From Alviniconcha marisindica (Eukaryota; Mollusca; Gastropoda; Provannidae), in contig JABMCL010001742.1 of NCBI GenBank assembly GCA_018857735.1, positions 366,001 through 430,000 on the forward strand: DNA of 64,000 bases, read 5' to 3'. Both the position numbers and the translations under genes were made by a program. A model generated the notes under the pieces. That model had not been told where the DNA came from, searched no databases, and was given only the letters and a program-made list of their open reading frames with translations. Below, piece by piece: positions 38,401-51,090 of the stretch (position 1 is the first letter of the stretch; each line of letters begins with the position of its first letter).

Positions 38401-41400
38401 TTCCTCTGCGAGACACTCAAAGTCTACATGTTGACTAATAGTGTTAACTGGTAATTTCCAGTATTTTATTGGTTAGGGTCAGCCTATACCAGTGAAAAAA
38501 ACAAGAAATTGTTCAGATCTACTGGCTGTTATTTTGTTTGACAAGTTCTAAAAAACAAAATAAATAAACGTAGCACAGTGAGAGAGAGAGAATGCATGTT
38601 TGTGTGTGTGTGTGTGTGTTTAGATGGGGAAAGAGCAGCGTTTGCTAACAGAGCTCTAGTAGTAGAAAAGACGGCCATGTGGCTGTGTATCTGACTGATT
38701 ACAGTGACTGACTGACCAGTTTCCATGAACTGCTTTCACCACCTAATATTTAGGTGTAGGTGTCACACTGGTTTAAAAAATGTCCCTTGAGTGTGACAGT
38801 GGGTGATCTGAGATTTAGCGGGTGTTGGTTTCAGAGCTCTGTCCATCCTGCGACAGGCGTCAGCATCCAACCATGTGGAGATTGTCGTCACAAGAGATGA
38901 GGAGGCCAGGTGAGATGGAGAGACGGGGAACTGGTTTTTAAGGCCTGGTCATCTGTGTAGGTCATCTGGGGGGGGGAGACTGTGTGTGAGATACAAGAAG
39001 TAATGTTGGTAAAACATAAAATATGTTAAGATATTGTTCTAGCGATGTTAGTAGGGCCACATTACATCTGGGTAAAACATGAAACTAATCAACAAGCAAG
39101 GGAGTTCATTAGTGGCCGAAAGATGTCACACAAACACAACAATCAAGGCCTGAGTGGCCTGCGGTAACTCTGACCTGGCATGCGAGTAAATACAAGGTAC
39201 ATAAACTCCACCAGAGGTACATCCTCAAAAAAAGCATGCCCCTGGGTAGCATTTATCACCCACCATTCCATGCACTCTTGGCGACATGTATTTAAGCATA
39301 AAACAGAACCAATTTTATTCAATACCAGACATAGTCCTTTGATCTTTAAACTGACTCAGCGTATAAACATCCATATAAACTCATTGACATGTTAGCCTCA
39401 GAGTGAATTGTCACGATATGAAACGGATCAAAGCCCAGAGCGCCTGTGCAGAATCAACAAACAAGGGAGTTATTAGAGCATAGGGAAACCTTATCCAAAT
39501 ATGAGGCCAACTGGTCATGTGGATGTTTACATTTTCGATGCTTGCACTCTTTCATGTTTTAGGGAAGCCTTCATGGAGTTAATGTCGCGCTACGCAGCAA
39601 TTCCTGCGAATCCAGCTGTCAATGGAGAAGATGCTGTGACAGCAGGTTGGAGCTTGTTACCTTTGCCTTCTCTTTGAATAGGCCTTTCCTGTACCATTTT
39701 GCCTTCTCTTTGAATAGGCCATTCCTGTACCATTTTGCCTTCTCTTTGAATAGGCTATTCCTGTACCATTTTAGTTTTTACCTTGTCTTTGAAGAGGCCA
39801 TTTCTGTACCATTTTGCCATCTGTTTGAATAGGCCATTCCTGTACTATTTTACCTTCTCTTTGAATAGGCCATTCCTGTACCATTTTACTTTCTCTTTGA
39901 ATAGGCCATTCCCGTACCATTTACCTTCTCTTTGAATAGGCCATTCCTGTACCATTTTACTTTCTCTTTGAATAGGCCATTCCCGTACCATTTACCTTCT
40001 CTTTGAATAGGCCATTCCTGTACCATTTTACCTTCTCTTTGAATAGGCCATTCCTGTACCATTTTACCTTCTCTTTGAATAGGCCATTCCTGTACCATTT
40101 ACCTTCTCTTTGAATAGGCCATTCCTGTACCATTTTACTTTTTACCTTCTCTTTGAATAGGCCATTCCTGTACCATTTTAGTTTTCACCATCTCTTTGAA
40201 TAGGCCAGTCGTGGGCCATTTTACCTTCTCTTTAAATAGGCCATTGCGGTACCATTTTAGTTTTTGCCTTCTCTTTGAATATGCCATTCCTGTACCATTT
40301 CTTCGCTTTTGAGGTTTCTTCTTATAGCATAGTAATTAACAGAGGAGATTGTTTTCATGAACACCATGTGTGCATGCCTTGAGGTGTGTGCATGCCTTGA
40401 GGCTGATTTAAAAAAAAAAAAAGTTCATTGTTAATTTGTCAGTATTTTTAAATTTGTAAATGGAGCGCAAATTTTAGCCATATTTTTCTTGGATAACTCA
40501 ATCCGTTCCTTGATAATAACAGAGGTGATTGCTCTGATGAATGTTGTGTCATAGTTACTGTTTTACTTGATTTTATCTGTTTTACTTACTGTTACTGTTG
40601 CTTCTACACTTCAGATAACCTTGAAGACTTCCAGGCACACATGGATGGATTTTATAAGGTAAGGACCTGAGCTGAACCATGTCAGTACCTTGTTTGCCCT
40701 CTGGCTTGATACTGTCAGCTTGTTTTGTGTATTGATAGCAGTAGGTTGGGGGGTGACTCCGTTGGTTGTGCATCGAGACCTGCTGGCTGCTGATGCCTGG
40801 TGCGGCAAGGGATTTTTCTCCCACAGTCAGTTTTCTGCGCAGACTCTTCCAGTGTTCAGGCAGCCCCAGTGTGCAATCCCGTGTATTAACACCTGTGTGC
40901 AAATTAAAAATCCCAAGCTTTGGCTGCCATAGTGTTGTTCGGACACAGAAAAGTACAGTAGGCACAAAGTCCCAAAGATTTGCAGTATAACAAAGGACTT
41001 GCACTCTTTAAACCTCAGTATAACAAAGGACTTGCACTCTTTAAACCTCAGTATATCAAGGGCCTTGCACTCTTTAAACCTCAGGATATCAAGGGCCTTG
41101 CACTCTTTAAACCTCAGTATATCAAGGGCCTTGCACTCTTTAAACCTCAGTATATCAAGGGCCTTGCACTCTTTAAACCTCAGTATATCAAGGGCCTTGC
41201 ACTCTTTAAACCTCAGGATATCAAGGGCCTTGCACTCTTTAAACCTCAGGATATCAAGGGCCTTGCACTCTTTAAACCTCAGTATATCAAGGGCCTTGCA
41301 CTCTTTAAACCTCATATAGCAATGTTACCTCTGCATGCAATGGCACCATGGAGGCTGTGCAGTTTTGTGAGATGTGGGACTGATCCATTTTTTCTTTCTT

Positions 41401-41979
41401 TCTGCTGCTTACCATTTCAGCAGACAGCGGGCCTTCGCTCAGACCAATCTCTGGATGGAACAGACGGCGCTGATCTGCAGCCTGACAAAACTGTTAATGA
41501 TGGTACGTCCTTTGAAAAAAAGAGTTTGTTTCACTGAATGTCACGTGGGCCTTTTCTCAGATAACAAATGACTGTATGAAAAGATGGCAATGATGATCCA
41601 CAGTGTGACAAAAAAAGAAAAATGTCAGTGATGGTAAGTCCTTTCAAGGAAGAGTTTGTTTGACTGAACTTCTGTTTTTTTGTACAGCAAGACTGATTGT
41701 CAGACTTATTCAAAATGAAGGTGTGTCTTTTTTTGTTGGGGGTGGGGGGGAGTGGGATAGAAAGAGGGGCAAAAAGGGTTCTGCAGAGACAGCCAGTGCC
41801 AAAGCACTGACTGTTCATAAATTCTACTACCCCCCCTCCCACCCCTCCCAAAGAAAGAAAAAAAGAAGAAGAGGGAAACCCCCCCCCCCATTAATCATTA
41901 TACTTATTCGTACAAACCATAGTGAAACACGCACACCTGAATGCATGCATTTGTGTGTGTGTGTGTGTGTGTGTGCATG

Positions 41980-42032
<53 letters not shown>

Positions 42033-42561
42033 CGTCCATGGAGAACACACACACACATGCATGCATGCATGAAAAACACTGAAAAAGAGACTATACAGGT
42101 TTTACCTGGAGCTAATAACTTCTCTGATGTCTTGCCCTGGTATAACTGCACTGGTTGACTGGGCGTAAAACACCAACTTACTGTCTGCTCATCACAGTGT
42201 TTTTATTTCAGTAAACATTTAGCAAATACAGTTCTTATGTTCCCGTTGCTTGTTGTGACAGAGAACTACCCCCAGCACCATTGTGACGACGTGAACAACA
42301 GCTACTACAGCCCTGCCTCCAGCTGCAGCAGTGAGCTGGCCCATCACATCCCTTCCATCGGTCTGCAGTCTGCCGGCCACCAGGGGGACTCGCAGTCCGC
42401 CAACCTCCAGTCTCTGCAGCAGGTGCTGTCGCATAGCCTGCCATTGGCTGTCGACTCCATCAATCCCAGCTGTAGATTCCCTATCCCCAAGCTGGAGAAG
42501 GTGAGCGAGAGTGTGTGTGCGTGCATGCGTGTGTGTGTGTACGTACATGCGCACATGCATG

Positions 42562-42604
<43 letters not shown>

Positions 42605-45600
42605 GTGTGTGTGTGTGTGTGTGTGAACGCTAGCTTTAGGTACCCAGTCTCTAAACAGTAAATGATGATGAAGGGAAAGAGGTGGATAGGTAGGTAAATC
42701 ACTAGGTTTCTTAAAAATGGGAAGTGCATAAATTACCAAGGAGCCCAGAAGGAGAGAAACAGCAGGTAAAGAAATCATGAGTGGCCGAAAACAACCAACC
42801 AGCCAAAGAAGTAATTGGGTAACTAATTCCACCCCAAAATTCATGAATGTGAGTGCAAATGTGCAGAATGAAGACTTTGGTTCCGTGTCGGTTAATTTTC
42901 TTCTTCGTCTTGAGATGGCCCAGTGTATTTGACAGGATGTTAATCAGCTAACTACGTAACTCTCCTTCTTCTGTTAAAAAATTTTTTGGGCATACTTTAT
43001 ATTTTTCCCCGATCTTTTATAAGTCTGTTTTCAAATGCATGACCTTTTTGTTGTTGTTGTAGACTCTGCAGAGCTTGGGGTTTGTGATCTCCACACAGAA
43101 GCACATAGAGCTGTTGAAAAACATTCCCATTGATGCTCAGGGCCTTGCAGGCTTTGATGGTAAGTTGTGCTGGTTCCTGGCTGGTGAGAGTGGTGCTGTG
43201 CCTTCTTCTTCTTCTTCGTCTTGCTGTCTTGGGTATTTGGGTACAGTTGGTAACAGCTGCCTTTGCCCCAAAGCAGCCTGCATACTTTGAGAGAGCCCTG
43301 AAGAAGAGGACGTAAGAGATATAAATAATAACAGTTGCCTGGATACTTTGAGAGAGCCCTGAAGAAGAGGGCGTAAGAGATACAGATGGTAACAGCTGCC
43401 TGGATACTTTGAGAGAGCTGTGAAGAAGAAGACATAAGAGATACAAATGGTAAAAGCCGTCCGAATACTTTGAGGTAGCCCCGAAGAAGAGGACATAATA
43501 GATACAAATGGTAACAGCAGCCTGAATACTTTGAGAGAGTCCTCAAGAAGAGGACATAAGAGATACCAATGATAACAGTGGCCTGAATACTTTGAGAGAG
43601 TCCTGAAGAAGAGGACATAAGAGATACAAATGGTAACAGCAAGTCTGAATACTTTGAGGTAGCTCTGAAGAAGAAGACATAAGAGATACAAATGGTAACA
43701 GCTACCTGCATACTCTGAGAGAGTCCTCAAGAAGAGGACATAAGAGATACCAATGATAACAGTGGCCTGCATACTTTGAGAGAGTCCTCAAGAAGAGGAC
43801 ATAAGAGATATAAATGGTAACAGTGGCCTGCATACTTTTAGAGAGCCCTGAAGAAGAGGACATAAGAGATACAAATGGTAACGGCAGCGTGCATACTTTG
43901 AGAGAGCCCTGAAGAAGAAGACAGATACAAATGGTAATAACGGCCTGCATACTTTGAGAGAGCCCTGAAAAAGAGGACTTAAGAGATACAAATGGTAATA
44001 ACGGCCTGCATACTTTGAGAGAGCCCTGAAGAAGAGGACATAAGAGATACAAATGGTAACAGCAAGTCTGAATACTTTGAGAGAGTCCTGAAGAAGAGGA
44101 CATAAGAGATACAAATGGTAACAGTAAGTCTGGAGCTCACTGATGATGTTATGTGTGTGTGTCCACAGACTCTGTGCGAGTGGTGAGGCAGGTGTTTGGG
44201 GAAGAACTCAGTGGTGATGTTATGTGTGTCCACAGACTTTGTGCGAGTGGTGAGGCAGGTGTTTGGGGAAGAACTCAGTGATGGTGCTATGTGTGTGTCC
44301 ATAGATATGTGTGTGTCCATAGACTTTGTGCGAGCAATGAGGCAGGTGTTTGGGGAAGAGCTCAGTGGTATGTTATGTGTGTCCATAGACTTTGTGTGAG
44401 CAGTGAGGCAGGTGTTTGGGGAAGAGCTCAGTGGTGATTTTATGTGTGTTCACAGACTTTGTGCGAGCGGTGAGGCAGGTGTTTGGGGAAGAGCTCAGTG
44501 GTGATTTTATGTGTGTTCACAGACTGTGCGAGCGGTGAGGCAGGTGTTTGGGGAAGAGCTCAGTGGTGATGTTATGTGTGTCCACAGACTTTGTGCGAGC
44601 GGTGAGGCAGGTGTTTGGGGAGGAGCTGCAGACCAGGAGCAACAGCCAGTGCAGCACACCACTCATGCCCTCAGACTCCCCGGCCCCCCTGTCTCCTGCA
44701 CAGGTGAGCTGCTTCAGCGTGAAGGGGAACTGAACCATGACACATCGCCGGCCCCATCAATAGGAATGGAGCGAAAAAACAGATGGCGTTTTTTCATAAA
44801 ACTAAGAAAGTGAGCGCTGCCATTCTGTGCCCAGCAGTCAGCATTAATGATGTCATGAACAAGACCAGAATGTGTGGCAGAAATGCGAATGCAGTGAGTC
44901 AGCTTGCTGTAGATTGCTTTCATATAGCGCTATTCTCCGCTCTCGAGCAGACCCACTGCACTGCAGAGCTTTTTATAGCATGTTTTTGAATATCCACCGA
45001 AGTGGTGTACTTAAGTGCTGTTTGACTGTAACATGGCTGGTGCCACATGAAACTGCTGCCATCTTGGTGCATTCTGTGTACACCATACAACCATGCACCA
45101 TGTGCTATTATATTTAAAAACAATCAACAAACAAATGTCAAATATGTCATGGGCCAACTGTTTTTTGCTCTTCATTGGGCCCAGTGGAACTCAAATTCGA
45201 ACAACAAAAAGTCTTTTGTGTAAATGTAAATGGTCGATGGAAGTAGCAGGTTGGAAGTAAGGAACAACAAAAGAGCCACAGCCAGAGGTCCCTGATTTAT
45301 TTCTTCTTTTCTGTTTGATGTTACATACGAGAGGCCATTGTTATTCCCTCTTGCTTTCTCTTGCGCTCTCTCACTATGTCTTTTAGTGACGTCTAAATCA
45401 CAACACGTGACATACGTAAAAGATTGAATGACGTACACACATGAAAGAACACTGACAGAGCGACATACAGAGTACAACAACACAAACACGATGTGCAGAT
45501 GCACTCGGTTACATCCCCCCCAGCACAGAACCACTTTAGACAACAACAACACAAACACGATGTGCAGATGCACGCGGTTACATCCCCCCTAGCACGAAAC

Positions 45601-46367
45601 CACTTTAGACAACAACAACACAAACACAATGTGCAGATGCGCTCGGTTACATAAATATCGATAGAACAACCAAATGAAGCTTACAGTTGAAAATATGTCA
45701 CTTGGAAGACAAGTGTGCTTGTGTGCCATAATTATGCTGCTGATAGAAATCCAGGTCTCCATTGTTGTGTCCCCCCGTGCTGCACATAAAACACCAACTT
45801 GCTTACCCTGTTCTGCGTGTGACGTCAGTTAATCTGTATTAGTTCCCTTTGTTTGATGATTAAGTCCTTTTGGATGATAGAATCTTTCGGCAGGCATTGC
45901 TCTGCAGCTCTTTGGTGGTTTGTTGTGAAGGGAAAGTCCCAAATAACAAAGTGAGTCCTGAATAATGTGTATAAGTATGTTGCTGTTTCCTTTCAGCTGA
46001 ATGGCTGTTTGGATGAGGACAACCCTTTGCAACAGGAAAACGACATACTTCGCAAGCAGATTGAGTCGTTAAAGGTATGTTGTTTGCAAGGTACACTCAA
46101 AGTAGTCTATGCAGAAATACAATATACAGCCCTGGATCCTGTACAGCATAGATTTTGTCAGATTTTTGTAGTGTGTGTGTGTGTGTGTGTACATGTGTAA
46201 GAGAAGTCTGGGTGGGATTTTAATGGTAGAGACAGTTGCATGACAGGCTGCATTGTTTTTGTTTGTGTGTGTGTGTGTGTGTAAGAGAAGACTGGGTGGG
46301 ACTTCAATGGTAGAGACAGTTGTGTGACAGGCTGCATTGTTGGTGTGTGTGTGTGTGTGTGCATGCA

Positions 46368-46426
<59 letters not shown>

Positions 46427-46501
46427 AGACTGGGTGGGACTTCAATGGTAGAGACAGTTGCGTGACAGGCTGCATTGTTGGTGTGTGTGCGCATGCATGC
46501 T

Positions 46502-46566
<65 letters not shown>

Positions 46567-49500
46567 AGACTGGGTAGGACTTTAATGGTAGATACAGTTG
46601 TGTGACAGGCTGCATTGTTGGTGTTTCAGGAGGAGGTACAGGAGCAGAAACGACTGTGCCAGAAAGCAGAGGAGCAGGTGTTGTGCTTGAGAAAGGTAAC
46701 GCCATGCGACTTGTCTTGTGGTTCTCTTGCTATGAACAAAATGTACTCGCCAGCTGCAAAGGTGTAGGAGGTGTAAAAGTTAGGTTTCTGTTGGGTAGAT
46801 TGAATTGTTTTATATGAAAGCTATATGATCTGTCTTTAACAGATTGGTTTTGATTTACTTCTACTTGATGTGCTTAGTCATGTGTTAGGCATTTGGAACT
46901 GTCAGCTACTTTGTGGAATTTTTGCTATAAAGCTGCCTTTGTTCTGCAAAAAGAACCCCAACCAACCTTGCTTCTGCTAAAATAAGTGTTAGGCACCCCA
47001 CCCACCCCCACCCCCGCATGCCCCCTCTTTTCAATTCTGAGAGACAGTCCCTGTGCCTTTCCCCCTCCCCCCAACTTTTCAGCTTGCTTTGACAGACAGT
47101 CTCTGTCCCCGCCTTCCCCCCAGCCCCATGCCTTCACCATCTATCCCGAAGCCTTTCAAGTTAGGGACAACCTCCACCCTGGTTTACAGGACGAAGGAAC
47201 AACCTTGCTCCCCACCCCCGCCTGCCCTTGCCCCTTCCCAAACAGTTTTTTTTTTCAGAAGTAATTCCCCCTGATTCTCATGCCTAAGAGTTTAATCTGC
47301 ATGTGTTAAGCTTCTCTTGCTTTGGACCCCACATTTGGAATTCACTCCCACAAGACCTTAGACACTGCTCAACGCTGTCATCTTTTAAAGCCAAACTGAA
47401 AAGCTTCCTCTTCTCACAGTATTTCCATCCTAACTAATATCAGTACCCAGTTTCTGCTACAGTCAGTGTGTGTGTGTATGTGTGTGTTTGTAGTGCGTTT
47501 TTTTTTTTTAATAATTAGTTTTTATATAATACTTTATGTAAATTGTTTTTTTTTTTTTAATAATTAGTTTTTATATAATACTTTATGTAAATTGTTGTGG
47601 TAGGACTATGCTCTGCATGTGTATAGAATATCATATTTAGGTTAATATGTATCATGTGAGCGCTCAGGGCGTTGATGAGCGCATGATAAATGTACATTAT
47701 TATTATTATGTGTTACTAGCTTTCAACATTGTGACCTGTGTGTGTGTATGTGGAATGAGTGGTTGCAGCAACAGGGGTAAGTTGATGGGTACAAATTGAA
47801 GATTGCCTTACAGGAATCCCAGGCTGCCATGGAGGAGAGTCGGTCGCTGCGAACAAAGTTACGCCTGGCCGAGCAGTCCCAGGAGGCTGCACGCAAAATG
47901 GAGCAGGACTACGAACAAGTGGTGGCCATGCTGGAGAACGAGATCTCACACCTGCGTCTGCAAATGTCCAAGTCTGTGAGTGATATGAGACCTGTCTTGG
48001 CCTTTGTCTTCACTTCCGTTCTGAAAGTCGCTTTTTGCAGATCTCCGTTTCTGGACACACCTCCCTGCTCCACACACATCCCAAGGCCTCCCCACCAACC
48101 CTGCCATTCTGCTCCACAAACATGCCATTGTTCAGATGTTAGGTTTTTCAGTCGGTAGACAGAATTCTGTTAGTTGTGGAGTGGCAGGGGTCATTTTTGA
48201 GAGGAGGGAAACATAAAATAAAAAATATTTGAGTACTTTCTAGGGCAGTTTTTGGGGTAACATATATATTGTGGATTTTTGTCAGAACTGATATTCAGGA
48301 CTGTAATGTCTAAATATTCATTATTTAACGAGTACTTGTGTAGTTTATTGCTACATCTTAGATTGTTTCAGGTCATGCATATAGGTTACAGATGCTTCTG
48401 CTAAGTACTGTGTGACATTTTGTTTAGATTACAGAATGCACCGAATTGCTGCCCTTTGTTCCTACTCTTAAAAGATGTGTGATGGACCTTTAATTGTTTT
48501 CTTCTTTCATTTGTTTGTCATTGTTATAATTTTATTATCATCATTATTGGTTGATGTGAATATCTTGTTGGATGTGCAGGGTGTGAAATGTCACTGTGAA
48601 TTTATCTGAATAGAAATCCACACAGTGACTTTGTCTTACATATTTCACAGCTGGGTACAAGTTTCAGATGTGTATCAGCATGTTGAGACTAAATAACACA
48701 TATGGGTGCAACTAGATGTTTGAGAAGCTGCAGCTCTGTCAAATTGAGCTGCCAGAATTCCAAAGAAAAATCTGGAGGAAACAAACAAATGAACTAAAAA
48801 TCGAACAAACAAAAACAAAAACAAAAAACAAAACAGAAACAGAAACAGCTCAAGGGAGAGTAGCAAGTCAAGGGTGGGTATGGTTAAGGAGCTGGAGTTT
48901 CCTACCTTTGTTCTTCACAGGCCTTGTGTAGGTAAGTGTTTTTTAAAATGTTTATTTATTATTCCGGCCAGCTTCAGCAAAACAGCTGACCTTCAGGAGC
49001 AGATCTTGTACTGAGTCCCCTTGTGCACCCATGTGTGTGACTTATGACTTGGCTTCTGGAGTGCTCTGGGCTGAAATAGAATGTACTTGTGCTCTTTCCT
49101 GTAGACTTGCATTTGCTGTTTTCTGATTTTCCCACCAACCACCACTTTGTCATGTTGCACAGCAAAGTCTTCTGAATTGACTGAAGCAACAGATATTGCA
49201 TGTTGTCTTATGACTTGGCGCTGCTTGGCTACTTGGCTGCACTACCTGCGGGCACAAAGCCAAGACATCACATCATCGATTGCTTGGAGGAGAGAGGCAT
49301 GGAAAGAGGAAGCACTAGACGATCTTCCTTGAAAGGATGAGAGCGGGTCATTGTCAATCGGACATTCGAACTGTTTTAAAGGCAATGTTGGGGAATCTTT
49401 TGAGAGGTGGGGTGGAGTGCATGTGGGCTTTTGCAAGCGTATATATACCATCTTGAACTGAACTGAACTTGGCTTTCATTGACAGCAATGGTCCAGCAGT

Positions 49501-50666
49501 GAATTTGTTGTGCGTGTCCGTTTCAGGACGGGATCAACGAACACCGGCGCCTAGCTGTGGCCGCGTGTCAGCTGAAGAAGAGTGAGTCAGGAAAAAAGAC
49601 GTACGAAGTGGCCACCAACAAACTTCTTGGTCATCTGCAGGTAGGTTTTGAACTCGGGTTTTGCTGCAAGGCTGGCAAAGAGTTGTTTTTTTTTTTTTTC
49701 ACTGTAGACATTTGCTGTGTTTTCTTCTTTGTCTCATCATCATAATTTATTTTATTTTTTATTCAGGCTTCCAACAAGACCATATATTTTCAGTACATCG
49801 TTCAGTATGTTATGGGCAGAATTGTTTAGGGATAAAGAGATTACCATGTTAAGGAAATAGTATGAAACTGGAACATTCCACGCATCTTCTCTGTAGAGGT
49901 AAATAAGTGATAGATGTCAACACACCTCATCCTTGTTGAACAGTCACAATGCCACCATGCAGAGATGCATTAATAATGCGTCATCATCATTGTCATCATA
50001 TCATCTCAATTATCATCCGTGAATTTTAGCCTTTAGCCTGCTAAGTCATGATTTCAGTGTATATTGTGATTTACATTGTTCTTGTTACTAGTGCTGGTTG
50101 TTTTTGTCCTGGTATGTTTTTGTCAGTTACAGTAGAATAGAATATTCTGTTCCCTGTGTTTGTGTAGAAGATTTTGAAAAGAGTTCAGTGTTCCTGATAA
50201 CAAAAAGTCAGACGGCAAGCTGTTCCAATTGTTTATAACTCTGTAAAAAATGTGCAAGTTAATTAGTGAAAACTGTATTCTTGCGTAGCTTGTATGGGTG
50301 TCTACCTTCTGATTCCATTGGAGTCATTCAGCGTGAACGAGGAACAGATGGTTTCAGGATTATTATATCCATCTTGTTCTTTGTTTAAAGCACACTATGC
50401 ACTGCAAAGAGCTAAGTTAAGTTTTGGTTGTGAGATGATCGTGCATGTTGAGAGTGAGTCTTATTCTCTGAAATAATTTTGTTGCCTCCTTTTTTCCCTG
50501 CAGCATGTCCAGGATGTGTTGTCATCAGAGGCCTCTCTTTCAAGGTAGGAACTCAATACTTTTTTGTTTGTTTCTGTTACGTATGAAAGATTTGTGGGAA
50601 GTGCAACAGTAAAAACTAAAGTTACGCCCTGTACGTTTTAGTCTTCTCACATCCTACTTTTCTCTC

Positions 50667-50762
<96 letters not shown>

Positions 50763-50903
50763 CACACACATGCGCACACGTACACACACACACACACACA
50801 TGTACATACTCATGTGCACGCATGCGTGCATACATGCACACACATGAGTACATGTACACACAGACACACACATACACACACATGCACACGCATGTGTACG
50901 TGC

Positions 50904-50934
<31 letters not shown>

Positions 50935-50996
50935 TGCATGTGGACACACATACACACACATGCATGCATGTGCGCACGCACGCACACACACACACA

Positions 50997-51038
<42 letters not shown>

Positions 51039-51058
51039 CGCACGCACGCACGCACACA

Positions 51059-51090
<32 letters not shown>

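Noticed and set aside
43031..44114. Several minus-strand ORFs of 100-226 codons
   Set aside because: They are the antisense of STXBP4 intron 10 repeats and exon 10.
44511..44813. 100-codon ORF over STXBP4 exon 11
   Set aside because: Uses a different frame from the exon; the phase from exon 10 and the donor to exon 12 fix the correct frame.
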